A DNA stretch of 64,000 nt from Rotaria sp. Silwood1. Taxonomy: Eukaryota; Rotifera; Eurotatoria; Philodinida; Philodinidae. The stretch's first letter is position 1. The number at the start of each line of letters is the position of its first letter. Position numbers and translations under genes: made by a program. The notes below the pieces were generated by a model that saw only the letters and a list, made by a program, of their open reading frames with translations, was not told where the DNA came from and did not search any database. The stretch lies in contig CAJNOP010000081.1 of assembly GCA_905250075.1 (NCBI GenBank), forward strand, positions 124,001-188,000. Reading direction: 5' to 3'. Below are positions 34,237 through 46,200 of this stretch, in pieces.

Positions 34237-37200
34237 CTAAAGATTATTTCTATCAATATAACTTCTTTGTATTGTTCTTCCATCAATTTGATGATTTGAT
34301 TCAGAATTCATATTCATTCCAGTTGCTGCAACAACATTAGCATACTCAACATGTGAATCATTCGCTGAAATACGTTGTGCTTGATGAAGAATTTTTGTTT
34401 CAGAAAGTATAGCTCGTAATTGTGTATTTTCACGTTCAACACGAGCTAATTTATCACTTAATTGTTTTATTTGTGCTTTATGTTGTTCTAAATTTCCTTC
34501 AAGTGTTTCAATATATTGTCGACGACGTTCTCGACAACGTCGTGCTGCTTCACGATTACTATCACGAATTTGTTTTTTACGTTGATCATCAGATCCACTA
34601 TTACCATTCGTTGTTGTAGTTGATGTTAATGTATTTGTTGTTGCTGTTGTTGTTGTTGTTGATGATGATGGAAAAGATGAACGAAAATTCATAACTGATG
34701 TAGGTATTGGTATTGGAACTGTTCGTTGTCGTTTTGCAGTTGATGATTGATCAGTTGATGTTACCTCATTTAATGTTGGTTGTGATATGATAGTTGTATT
34801 TGATTTTGTTAATGATGGAATATTATTACCTAATTATTGAGAATAAGAAAAACAAATAATAGAAATAATTTACCATAGAATTTCTATTAATGAAATAGAC
34901 ATTTATTAACTATTTCAGATTTGATTTAGAATTGAACTAATCGAAAATCATTCTAAACGGTTTAATTTATTAAATTATTTTTGTATCAATTATAAGAAAT
35001 GCCTTCAATAATCATTTCTCATATTTCAACAAATTTGCAAGAGATATTACTATGTTACAGCTGTTTATATTACAGTACAATTTTACCAAAGATGGATATG
35101 TAATATTCTTCTAAAGCAAACAATAAAGTTATTTATTTCACATCTAATTGTTAAATTCGAATTTTATGTTTCTTTGTAAATAATGTTCCCGTTTCGAAGT
35201 TTCTCGAAAATGATTCAATAAAAAATGATGAATTCTTTTAAGGCAAATAGATCTCAAAAGATATCATCGATTCAAAATTCTCAGATACTGTCTTCAGAGA
35301 GATATGAAAGTTCTTCTCGACAAACTCTATCGTTCATTTTTTCGAGCGGCATCATTCTTTTCATGACAACTAGAATCAAACTGAACTGTGTGTTGTGTTT
35401 TTCTTTGAAAAATATCATTCCTGGAACTCAGAAGAAGCAAAATATTGGAGATAACATCAAAAAATATGTTTTGTTTTCCGAGGATACTAATTTTTGAAAA
35501 GCTACCGAATTTCGTAGGAACAGCCTTTTTAAAAATTATAATTAGAAGAACTTCACATACAAAGCATAATTACAGTACGAGTTAATAACAAAGAGCTCTC
35601 ATTTATATTTGCATGTGATAAAGAACACTTCGAAGCTATGGCAAAAATCACAAAAAAAAACAAAACTTGATTTTAGTATGTGCAACGGAATGAATGTTCC
35701 CTTAAGTCTACTCTTAGGAGTTTTTAAACAGAGAATAATGACCAATCTATAAAATTTCTTGCAACTGATGAAGAGCGGTCAGTTTAATTCAACCGGTTCC
35801 GATTTAAAGAAAACTATTCCAAAATTTATTCGTATAATATCTAAAATAATTCTTCAATATTCGTTTCCTTTTACTTATTTAGCTAACATCTAGTATTTTT
35901 TTTGTTCAGGTTATCTCTCTCAAATTATCGTCTGATTCATATAATAATTTGTTTAAAATCATTAAATATTTTCTTAACAATGTCTCGCACATCTCTAATC
36001 TTAGCTTAAAAAAAGTACGAAATTAGTAAATCTTATAAGAAGTTTGAGATCAACTACAGCAATAGAAAAGGTATATAAGACGAATTCATGTTAATGACAT
36101 AGATTTCGTATGCTTGAAACAAATATTATTAATCTATTAAGATATTTTTTCAATAAATTAAGTTCAATTTAATATCTTAAATACAGTGGACGTCAAAAAT
36201 CTCGTATGACTTTTTTTGGTTTTCGTTCACATTTCAAAAATACATGACATAAATGCAAATTTCTTTTTACTTTCGGATAGCGAAGCTCGAGTACTATATT
36301 TATGCATATGTTTGAAATGAATAACCTTTGAATCGAAAATACAGGGAAAAAAAAACAAACTTTAGTACTGCGATAAAAACTACTCAAAAAAAAGACAAAG
36401 TAGTACAATTTTTATCAGTTATAGAAGTTTTACTATCAATGAGCTCTACAAAACTGTTTATATTAAAATTATTTAGAATCCTTTTCTGAGGCAAAAAAAT
36501 TACAATAAAATTGTATTTTTATGCTTTTCTAGTATAAAAAAAAAATTCTCGACTTTTCATATAGAACAAATAAAATATGTGATTATTTTGTCCGAGAAAA
36601 GAGTTCTAAAAAAATTTAATATAGATAGTTTTGTAGAACTCGTCGAGATCTATCGATTCATGTAAAAATATCAAACAAAACCGTATTCGATTTTCGCATT
36701 ACTAGGATCTTACTCAAAATCATAATAGTCATCCGCTTATCTTTTTTTATGTAGCTTTTCTCGTAGTACTGAAGTTTATTTTCTTTCTTGTATTTCAGAT
36801 TCAAAGATTATTCATTTCAAACATATATATATATATACATATAGTATTCGAGCTTCGCTATCCGAAGGTAAAAATAAATTTGAATTTTAGTCTAATCAAT
36901 ATTTGAAAGAGATAAATTTTCATATGATATCATATACAAATTAAATTCAATTGAAATAAACTCACATCGAATTGAATATTTAACAATGAAGAGAATATTT
37001 CAGATATCTTAATTATCTATGTAAAGATGATAGACTAGAAAAAAACTCAAGAGAACAATGGTCGTTCTCCATTTCAAATTTTTCTAGTCTATAGATCATT
37101 TATCGATAGTCAAAGTCTAGAGTAAATCATTTCGAACAATACTGTTGTAAACATTTATTTATTATTATTTTGAATAAATAACTTACCAATAGTAGTCGAT

Positions 37201-38246
37201 TGAACCGTTCGTTTATTATTATTATTAATAGAATTAATTACAATTGTTTGTTGTTTAATAATTGGATGAGATATTATATTTTGTTCAGGTTTTAATTGTA
37301 TGTTTAGATGACGTTCATGTCCATTATCAATAATAGGTTTAAATTGTTGATTATTATCAATATTTGTATCATTAGAATGTGTTATTGTTGATAAATCATT
37401 TGTTCGTGTAAAATGATTAGTAACAGAATCATCTATTGAATTTTCATCATCAAAACCATTTTGTATATTTATAATACTATTATCATGATTGGATTTTTGA
37501 GATTGAGATATATTATTATTATGATTATTATTATTTGATATTGGTGACACAGGTTCAGTATGGGATTGACTTCGTATAAGAAATTTTTTTTTTGGTGATA
37601 CAATACCCATATTTGATGTTGGAGGTGAATCATAACGAATATTATCACCGTTCATGGTTGTCGATGTTGTTTCACGTTCTTGATTAGCATTAACTAATGC
37701 CTTTACTTGAAATTGTAATGGATTTACATTTGTAAGTGCTTCTAATTCTTTAACAACCTAAATATAAAAATAACAAAATGAATCATTTGAAAACACCAAC
37801 GTAAATGATTAATCATAAAATCATTCTCTTTGCATATATAAATATCTTACATCGGCTGTTGAAGGTATTTCAATTGTTGTTCCATCATCATTAGTTATAA
37901 TAGAAGAAGGTTTATCCAAAATAAAAACATTATTATTTGATGAAATTTTTTGAAATGGTGATGGTGTTGGTTTACGTGGTTCACTAAAACTTTGTTTAAG
38001 TTTATCTTCAATTTCTGATACTTTTATATCCGCTGATGATATAGGTGATTGTGTTTCTGTACTTGTTGTTATTATTAATGATGGATTAGACGTTGATGAT
38101 ATATTATTTGAGGTCGACATATTTGCACTTATTGTATTGAATACTGCTTTGATTGGTGGTGCATGTAAAACAATATTTGGAGTCATTAATGATGGAGTTT
38201 CTAATGAACCTTGTGTAAATTCAAATTCTACTTCGTCTCCTTGCAT
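34237..38246 (-). CDS. bZIP transcription factor, ATF/CREB type
   Basis: Three exons (38246-37851, 37757-37187, 34829-34237) join in phase to 519 residues. The C-terminal third carries a basic region with RDSNREAARRCRERRRQYIE (invariant Asn, Ala-Ala, Cys, Arg). A leucine zipper follows directly with heptad Leu/Ile through LEGNLEQHKAQIKQLSDKL and RENTQLRAIL. The basic region is nearest to ATF2/7 and CREB factors. Upstream sequence is Ser, Thr and Asn-rich, with SP/TP sites (SPFQK, EPVSP, IVSPKKK) that could be phosphorylated by proline-directed kinases. No N-terminal zinc finger of the ATF2 kind is seen, so subfamily is left open. Intron 34830-37186 holds a large palindrome. Confidence 0.85.
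36228..36915. repeat. Large imperfect palindrome (about 0.7 kb) in bZIP intron
   Basis: The arms are inverted about a centre near 36541-36569. GGATAGCGAAGCTCGAGTAC (from 36276) is complemented at about 36843-36862, ATGTTTGAAATGAAT near 36308 at about 36804-36819, and GAGCTCTACAAAACTG (36441) at about 36626-36641. Only indels break the symmetry. A Tc1-like TACAGTGGACGTCAAAAATC starts at 36183 just outside the left arm, but no matching right terminus is found. Confidence 0.8.
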
Positions 38247-38800
38247 TGATAAATGGGTTTTCTTTTTTAAAGGAATTTATAAAAATGTAACTAAAATAAA
38301 TATAATAGTTTTCTTTTAATTCGATAATAAATGTAAATATAAATAAAATAAAATAAAACCTTGAAAAAAAAAAAACATAAAAGTAAACTAACGAAGAATA
38401 TATTTGTGTGCATAAATGAGATATGGTCATGAATACACAAGATGAGTCTCATAGTGACTTTGAGTCTTTTTTTTTTTTTTATCTCAGAATTTCACAAATA
38501 AATAAATAAATAACTATATTGATGCACGAAAACAACACTAATACAGAATGAAAAAAAAAAATCATGATAAACGCAAATTATCTTCAAATGAAAATAATTT
38601 AGATTTTTTAAAATCGTAAGAAATTATTAACAATTATATTTAAAATAATTTAGATTTGAAATGAATTTTTTAAATTTGTTTTAAAAAAAAAATAATATTT
38701 ATTTTTCAATAGATGTCGCTATTCAAAATTGCTTATATATATTGTGTGAAATATATGCATATCTAAAACGAATAAGTAATTCAAATATTTATGATTCAGA
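38247..38800. promoter_or_regulatory. Divergent intergenic region, bZIP / POGLUT1
   Basis: The 554 bp between head-to-head start codons are very AT-rich, with T and A runs and AAATA repeats near 38495-38510. They should contain both promoters. ATTCAG ends one base before the POGLUT1 ATG, a possible acceptor. No named element is seen. Confidence 0.4.
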
Positions 38801-40060
38801 ATGACTCTCATAAACGTACATATTGTTCTTATCATTTATCTATTATTAGTTCCTAAAATAGATTCTTCAATTGAATATGAATCAAGTGATATTAATCATG
38901 AAAAAGAAAAATATTTTCATAAAGAAAATGATCTATATACCGAGTCATCTAAATGGGATAAATATATCAAGTTAATAGAGAAAGCTGAAAAAAATCATAT
39001 AAATCAAACAAATGATAATAATCAAACTATATTTCATAATCGAATTAATTTAGATTTTTCCTATTGGAAAAATCAATCAATAGATGAAATTCAAAAACAA
39101 TTAAATAATATTGAAACAATTGCTAAAACTCATCGTCTTACACTTTATCAAATAATTAATCATCGTTTATATCGTCAAACAGATGATCAATTAATATTTC
39201 CAGCACGTAATTATGGTATAGAACATTTTCTATTAAATATTATTGATTTTTTACCTAATATGGAATTTTTAATTAATACATATGATTGGCCACAAAGTCA
39301 AACTAATATTCCAATATTATCATTTAGTAAATCTTTACATTCTCATGATACAGATATACTTTATCCAGCATGGTCGTTTTGGGATGGTGGACCAGCATTA
39401 GGTAGTATTTATCCAACTGGTATTGGTCGTTGGGATATAATGCGACAAACATTAAATAAAGCACGACAAAATATTCCTTGGTCAAAAAAAGAATCTCGTG
39501 GATTTTTTCGTGGTTCAAGAACATCATCAGAACGTGATCCATTAATATTATTATCTCGTAATCATCCAGAATTACTTGATGCACAATATACAAAAAATCA
39601 AGCATGGAAATCTGATCAAGATACATTAGGTTATAGACCAGCAAATGAATTAAAACATGAAGAATTTTGTCAATATAAATATTTATTTAATTTTCGTGGT
39701 GTTGCAGCATCATTTCGTTTACGTCATTTATTTTTATGTGGTTCACTTGTTATACATGTTGGTTCAGATTGGATTGAATTTTTTTATGATTATCTTGAAC
39801 CTTGGTATCATTATATTCCAATAACAACTGATTTATATGATGTTGAAAATTTATTATTATTTATTCAAAATAATGATTATTTAATTAGAAAAATTGCACG
39901 ACAAGGACGTGATTTTATTTGGTATAATTTAACTATGGAAAATATTGAACATTATTGGAGAGAACTTTTATTAGAATATTATAAATTATTTGAAAATAAT
40001 CAACGACAAATTGTAAAAAAATCAAAATTTATTCAAGTACATCGACGAGCTAAACCTTAA
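38801..40060 (+). CDS. POGLUT1: Protein O-glucosyltransferase 1 (Rumi), CAP10 family
   Basis: A single uninterrupted frame of 419 residues. Residues 1-23 form a signal peptide (INVHIVLIIYLLLVPKIDSS). The CAP10/glycosyltransferase-90 domain fills the rest: FPARNYGIEHFLL, ESRGFFRGSRTSSERDPLIL, RPANELKHEEFCQYKYLFNF then RGVAASFRLRHLFLCGS and VIHVGSDWIEFFYDYLEPWY. These match POGLUT1/Rumi, which adds O-glucose to EGF repeats of Notch and similar proteins in the endoplasmic reticulum. The protein ends VHRRAKP, without a KDEL-like signal, whereas human POGLUT1 ends KTEL. Lack of introns is unusual in this window. Confidence 0.9.
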   Translation: MTLINVHIVLIIYLLLVPKIDSSIEYESSDINHEKEKYFHKENDLYTESSKWDKYIKLIEKAEKNHINQTNDNNQTIFHNRINLDFSYWKNQSIDEIQKQLNNIETIAKTHRLTLYQIINHRLYRQTDDQLIFPARNYGIEHFLLNIIDFLPNMEFLINTYDWPQSQTNIPILSFSKSLHSHDTDILYPAWSFWDGGPALGSIYPTGIGRWDIMRQTLNKARQNIPWSKKESRGFFRGSRTSSERDPLILLSRNHPELLDAQYTKNQAWKSDQDTLGYRPANELKHEEFCQYKYLFNFRGVAASFRLRHLFLCGSLVIHVGSDWIEFFYDYLEPWYHYIPITTDLYDVENLLLFIQNNDYLIRKIARQGRDFIWYNLTMENIEHYWRELLLEYYKLFENNQRQIVKKSKFIQVHRRAKP

Positions 40061-40229
40061 ATTTGCTTTGCTTCTGGTTTTTTTTTTGTTTCTAACTGTC
40101 AGATCTTAACTAATCTTCTATCTTGATATGCTTCTTGCTAATGTTTTTTTTCTGTGCAATGAAAAAAAGGTGCTTTGAAGAATGTTTTAATTTTATTCTT
40201 TTCAAATATAATAAAACAACATATTATTA

Positions 40230-42891
40230 TCAACTAAACAAATTAACAGCCAAATTGAAATTGATTGGACATTTGGAAGTTTTTGTTTTATCTTTTTTCT
40301 TGTCAGATCGAATTGACCGATTTAAATCATGTTCAAACATCTAGAAAAAAGATACATAAATAATAACTCTTGATTAACGTAAAATTTATTCAAATTTTTA
40401 ATTTCTTAAAGAAAGTTTACAGAAACCAATATTATACAAGAAGAAATGAGGGAGGCGCATGCATTTGATGTTTTTTTTTCTATTAGTTTAAATTAACGGA
40501 TTAATTAATATGGAATAATTTTGAAAAATAGAAAAACTCTCTCTTGATATCCATGAAAATTTTTGACAAACAAATTCATATTGAAACTAACTGAATACGT
40601 CATGTCTAGAATTTAACTAGAACAGAAGAAAAATTGTTTAATATTATCATTCAAATATGTACGAATTTCTTTTTAAATCTACTTGCTTAAATTTTTGTAT
40701 TGCATAAACACGAAATTTCTGATTATCATTATAGTTTGATGTAAAATTCAATTTTTCCTATATGAACGTTAGAAATGAAGTTCGTCAAAGAAAACTAATT
40801 TTGCTTCCATTGAAGTACAACTATTCTGAAGTCATATCTACTCAATATTCTCATACTTGAACGCTGGTTGTTTTTTTTTTGGAGAAGTGGAAATCTCTTT
40901 GATTGTATGTATACAAACCTCATCATAATCAATTTCAAGTAATTGATGCATATCTCGTTCATTATTTTTTTTTCGAAGAGACATTAATGCAAGAGCACAT
41001 GTTGCTACATCGGGATGATGATGATGAGTGAGAGACTAAAAAAAAAATGATATATATATACTTTTCTATAATAAAATTTATAAAAATCTTTTTACTTCTA
41101 TTTCCCATAATGAACTCTCAATAGCATTCGTTTTGTTTGGATCAAATTCTTTAGATAAATAAATATCTTTATTTGAATCTGATGATTGAAATTGTTGTCT
41201 ATCGATCATAATTCGAATTGTTGGATGTCTTACAATTAAATTATATATAAATGTTATAATTAAACATTGATCATGTTGTGGTATTAATAGAGCTAATCGA
41301 GCAAGACGTTTAGCAAAACTAGCAACTAAATGTGCTGGTAAATGTCTAAATAAAATTTTTTTTTAAATATATTTATTTTTTAAAATAATAAAAATAAACA
41401 TACGATGATTGTAAAAATATATCAAGTAAATAAAAAAATCTTGCTTTATATTTAGCATTAAATAAATCAATGGTTAATAATGAATAAAGTTTACCAAAAA
41501 AGAATGGATATTCAAGATTATATTGTGTCATTAATACATATAAACCATGTAATGAAAGAATTTTTGATGCATTATTTTGTGTTTCATATGAACTAGTTAA
41601 AAAATCAGCTAGAAGAAGTGGATTAGCCATACGTGGAATTATTTTTGTTGGTATTTGTAATAGAATTCGACGATATAATGTCGCATCGAGCTAAAACAAA
41701 AAAAAAACAATATTGTTTATATTCATTGCATAATTTATTTATAAATGAAGCAATAAAAAAAAAGAAAAACTTCTCAGAAGACATCAATGAAAGTATATTA
41801 AAAATGAATATCTTAGTTTTTTTTTAAATTTCTCAGTAATTGTTTATTGGAGAGAATTTTACAATCTATTGGTTTTGTTGAAAAAGCACGATGTACACAA
41901 TTTACATATTGGGGATATGTTGCGTGGAATCAAAATTCTGAAGATTGTTCAAACCAGATTGGAACACTTTGAAAAGATGCTACTGAAAACAAAAAGAACT
42001 TGGTACTATACATGACTCGTTGCGAAATATATACCGTCGAATATGTTGACTAGTGAATCAAATACTAAACCATTGAATAGACTGTGTGACGATCATTAGG
42101 AGAAAAAAAACGGAGAATGATGCATATCATGCATTAATTTTTTGTAAATCTGCTTATATGAGAAGTCAAAATAAAATATGAAATGACAATAATTCATTTA
42201 TTTGCTGTGACTGAAGCGATGCTTTCAACAAGTGTGTATATAAAATTTCATATCCTTATCTTTTCTTCTTTTATATTAGTCAGATGAAAAAATCAAACTT
42301 TTCAAATCATTTTACTGTGTCTTCTTTCATTCTAAAGTCATTGAACTGATCAAACTACATCGCAGAAGAAATAATGTGTCCAATGGTTCTAACTATACCA
42401 TTAGCATATAAAGAACGTCAATTTTAGATGTGCATGATTTAATAACTCTTCTGGAATTACTAGTGGATTGAACAGACTGAATTTCGAAATAAGTAACTAG
42501 AGTAGTATCAATTCATAACTAGACTTCTTTTAAGAAGTTAAAACTATATAAATATATTGAATCCTTTGTTTTGCTATTTTTTTCCAAATCTTGTTTTTTT
42601 TTTGTATACAAGCAAAAGATTATAATCTATTTAATATTCTACATCGTAATGAGAAATAAATTTCGAACGTATTTGTATTGCATAATAATCAATATTTAGA
42701 AAAAAACAAAAAAATTAACATATCTAATATGTAAAAAACTAATAATTGACGAATATTACCTTATCCAATGATAGAAATGCCAACAAACGTCTATCATATT
42801 TTTGTTTATCATCCATACTATCATTTGTAATATTTTTCTTCTTTTTTATTGGAAATAAATATTGTATTAATTTTTCTTCTTTCGTTTTCAT
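40230..42891 (-). CDS. NOC4L: Nucleolar complex protein 4 homologue, N-terminally short
   Basis: Five exons (42891-42760, 41690-41404, 41345-41096, 41035-40919, 40340-40230) give 298 residues. The CBF/Noc4 domain is clear: LYRRILLQIPTKIIPRMANP, LLLADFLTSSYE, LHGLYVLMTQYNLEYPFFFG, KYKARFFYLLDIFLQSSHLP, AHLVASFAKRLARLAL, NLIVRHP, AIESSLWEIE and the C-terminal MFEHDLNRSIR. Noc4 works with Nop14 in export and maturation of the small ribosomal subunit. Human and yeast proteins have over 500 residues; here about 200 N-terminal residues are absent, replaced by a Lys-rich leader, although the domain joins smoothly at LAFLSLDKLDATLYRR. An AG acceptor directly abuts the ATG. The Domino/EP400 stop is only 322 bp upstream. 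Confidence 0.87.
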
Positions 42892-43213
42892 CTAATAATA
42901 ATCAAAGTGAAAAAACACTAACAAACAAACCAATTGATTTTTTCTTTTTATTTCTTGATCTTCTTAGGAAAAAGAACATTGGACAAATGAGAACCTACAC
43001 ATGTATCCCTGAGAAGATCTCTTTTTTTGCTTGTTGAAATTTTTCCAATAATATATATATATATATGTATATAAAGATGAACAACATGTTCTCTAGCGTG
43101 CACAATAAAAAATAAGTTTTCTCTTGTTTGTTTCGACTAGAAAAAAAAAACGGTCAAACATGACTAACTGTACATAGACGATAGAGACAAAAAAAAAAAG
43201 AAGAAAACAATTA

Positions 43214-46200
43214 TCAAGTTGTAGAAGAAGAAGAAGAAGATGGTGGTGGTGGAGGAGTAGATGATGATGATATTTGTTCATTATTCATTTGTCCTGATGA
43301 TATTTGTGTTGTTGATGTTGAAGAATTAAGTGTAGCTGCAGGACGTAATTGATATTGTTGAAGAAAACGATTAACAGTTATTGAATTAGTTGCATTTGAT
43401 ATAGTTGTTGGTGATTGTGCTCGTTGATTCATATTTGATGATATTAAATTTAAATGTTGTAATAAATTTTGTCGTACTAAATTTGTTGTTATTTGTTCAT
43501 CTCCACCTGTTGTTGTTGTTGTTGATGTTGTTGATGTTGATGATGGTAATTGAAAAACAATATTAGCTTGAGATGTTTTTGTTGTAAAACCAAGTGTTGT
43601 TGGATCTATAAGTGATGATGATTTTATTTTTGATGTTGAACCAACTGATGATGTTGATGATGTTGACGAACTAGATATTGTACGTGCTGGTACAAGTACA
43701 GCACGTGGTGTTTGTGTTGTATCATTTGGATCTGTATTTGTTACATTAAATGATTTAATACGATGTACTTGAGCAGCTAAATCAGGTGATATGTCTTGAT
43801 CAATATTAATTGTTGAACGTGAAAATGATGATGCTGATGAATTTGAACGATTATATGTTATATTAGTTGATTGTATAGGTGTTTGTTGAGTATTTGTTGT
43901 TGTTGTATCAGCAATACCTGTTGTTGGATTAGTTCCAGGTGTAAATGTAAGAATACGAACATTACGAACTTGACCAGGAAGTGATGCTGTACGAGAAGCA
44001 ATTATTTGTTGAATCTATTTATAAAGAGAAAAAAAAAACGAATTTATTTTTATTATAAATATAAATTGGATAAATTTTTTCACTATGTTTATTTCTTATA
44101 TATATATATCGGCAAAGTCATTCGTTCGACACTAGTGTTCTGCAACTAAATTGGGTATTCGATACCCGACAAGACAATATATGAGATCTCAACATTTCAA
44201 AATATTTTTATTTTTTCAAACTACCATATATATATATATGTAAACGAATAGGAATAACAACCGATTCGATAATGATCGATTCATTTGGTGTACTTGAGAA
44301 CAAATTATAGAAGTAGAAGGCAAGATTGTTTTACTGAAAGAATTCGTTTCTAATGAAAATTCATCTATAGATAATGATGAACTATATAATGATTTGAATA
44401 AATGAAGAGAGAAATAAATTATCAGAAAGGTGAACATATATTATCGTGATAAAAAAACAGCATTCATGTATGTATCCACAAGTATAACGTTTGACATCAA
44501 AACCGCGTTTTCAATTCAGTGTCATCTGCAATAAGCAAACGTATACTTAGCGAAATTGATTCGGATTTTTAAACTTCAAAAATATCAAGTGAATTCTGAA
44601 TCACTTGCCTTTTTTATTCCTGTTTTGTGGAAGAAACTCAAGTTCAACAGCTGTCGGATGCAAAAAATTGTCTCCGTGCATGATACTATTAGCAATATAT
44701 CTTCGCAAAATGAATTATCAGTAAAAACTTAATGTTAGTAAGAGAATCAACTTTTACTTGTTTTCAAAAAACTTCTGCATAGATTTTTAAACAAAAAATC
44801 AATTTACTTTTCGTTAACGACGTGATGGAATATGAAAAAAAATGCTGTTACAACCGAATGAAAAAATTCAAAAAAACCAATTTTAAACAGTACAACTTTT
44901 TCTTTAGAATCTCTAGATGATGATAAGAAAGAAGTTTGCTTCAAAAGTTGATCAGATTCCTAGAAAATCAATTTCTATGAGAAAATTTTCTTGAGTTCGA
45001 TCTTATTGAAAATTATATCATTGATGCAGTTTGTACAATAGAGTTAATTCTAAATTTTTCTCATATGATTAGAGAGATATTTCTTAATTACTTTTTGTCA
45101 AATAAAAGGTAGATATGTTTTGTTTGACTTAAAATGACTCATAGACAAAAATATTTTATATACTTACACTACTTGGTGAACGTTGAGCAGTTTCAGTTAA
45201 TCTTTGTGTATTAGATGTTTGTTGTGTTTGAAGTGTATTATTACCCGAATTTGTAAATAATTGTCGAATTTGTTGTGATGCTTGTTGTACTGGAGATGAA
45301 GATGGTGTTGGATTTGATAAAAATCCAGTTGTAGTTCGTAATTGTTGATTAAGATTATTTGTTGTCGTAGTTGTTGGTGTATTTGTCGTTAATTTATCTA
45401 AATAGAATAAAAAATAGTAAGAAAAAAACTATATATTTAAACTGATTCAAGAAATTTTGACTTACTTGAAGGTATTGTTACATTCAACGAAGGAATATTT
45501 AATGGTGATGTTGGAGAAGAAGATGATATTGTTGGAGCTATAGATGTTGATGAATGTTGTACTGGACGAACAACAGCAACCGGAAGAGTTGATGGAGGCT
45601 ACACAAAAAAAGTAAAAATAGAATATATGTATAGAATTTTATTATTTATTTTATTTACAGTTGATGATGCAACAGATTTAGCTTGTGATTGAATAAGATA
45701 ATCAACTTGTGTTTGTGTTACTGATGATGTACGTGGAGTTGTTGATGATGGTCGTGTTTGTGCTGGTTGTGGTTGTTGAGATTTTGGAGATAGTGGAAGT
45801 TGTGAACGAACTTCAAGAGTAGTTAATGGTGTTGCCTATAAAGTAAAGCATATTTATTTTATGATAATCTAATAAATTATTTTTGAAAAAACAAGGTTTT
45901 TTTTTGTTGTAATTTTACTATGATATAAGATTGATATTTACTATAATATTCTTTTAGTAAAATTTGAAAATCTCAAATGAGTTTTTTTTGTATAAATTGA
46001 ATTTAAATAAAGGAATACATACTTGACTTTGACTTCGTTGATAATTTGGTGCTCGAACTTGAATATTAGTTGATGTTGGTGATGGATTTGCTGTCGATGT
46101 TGTTGTTGTTGTCTGTTGTTGATGAGAAAGAGCTCGAACGTGACGATATTCATTAGAAGAAATTTGAACTACAAAAAAAGAAATAAAAGTTACAATTAGC

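Noticed and set aside
36183-36202. Complete Tc1 transposon starting at TACAGTGGACGTC
   Set aside because: No matching right terminus or transposase frame is found; only the palindrome is supported.
39324-39644. Minus-strand 106-codon frame inside POGLUT1
   Set aside because: Fully antisense to conserved CAP10 coding sequence.
43093-43281. His/Leu-rich minus-strand frame at the EP400 3' end
   Set aside because: Alternative frame of the Ser/Pro repeat coding sequence in the last EP400 exon.
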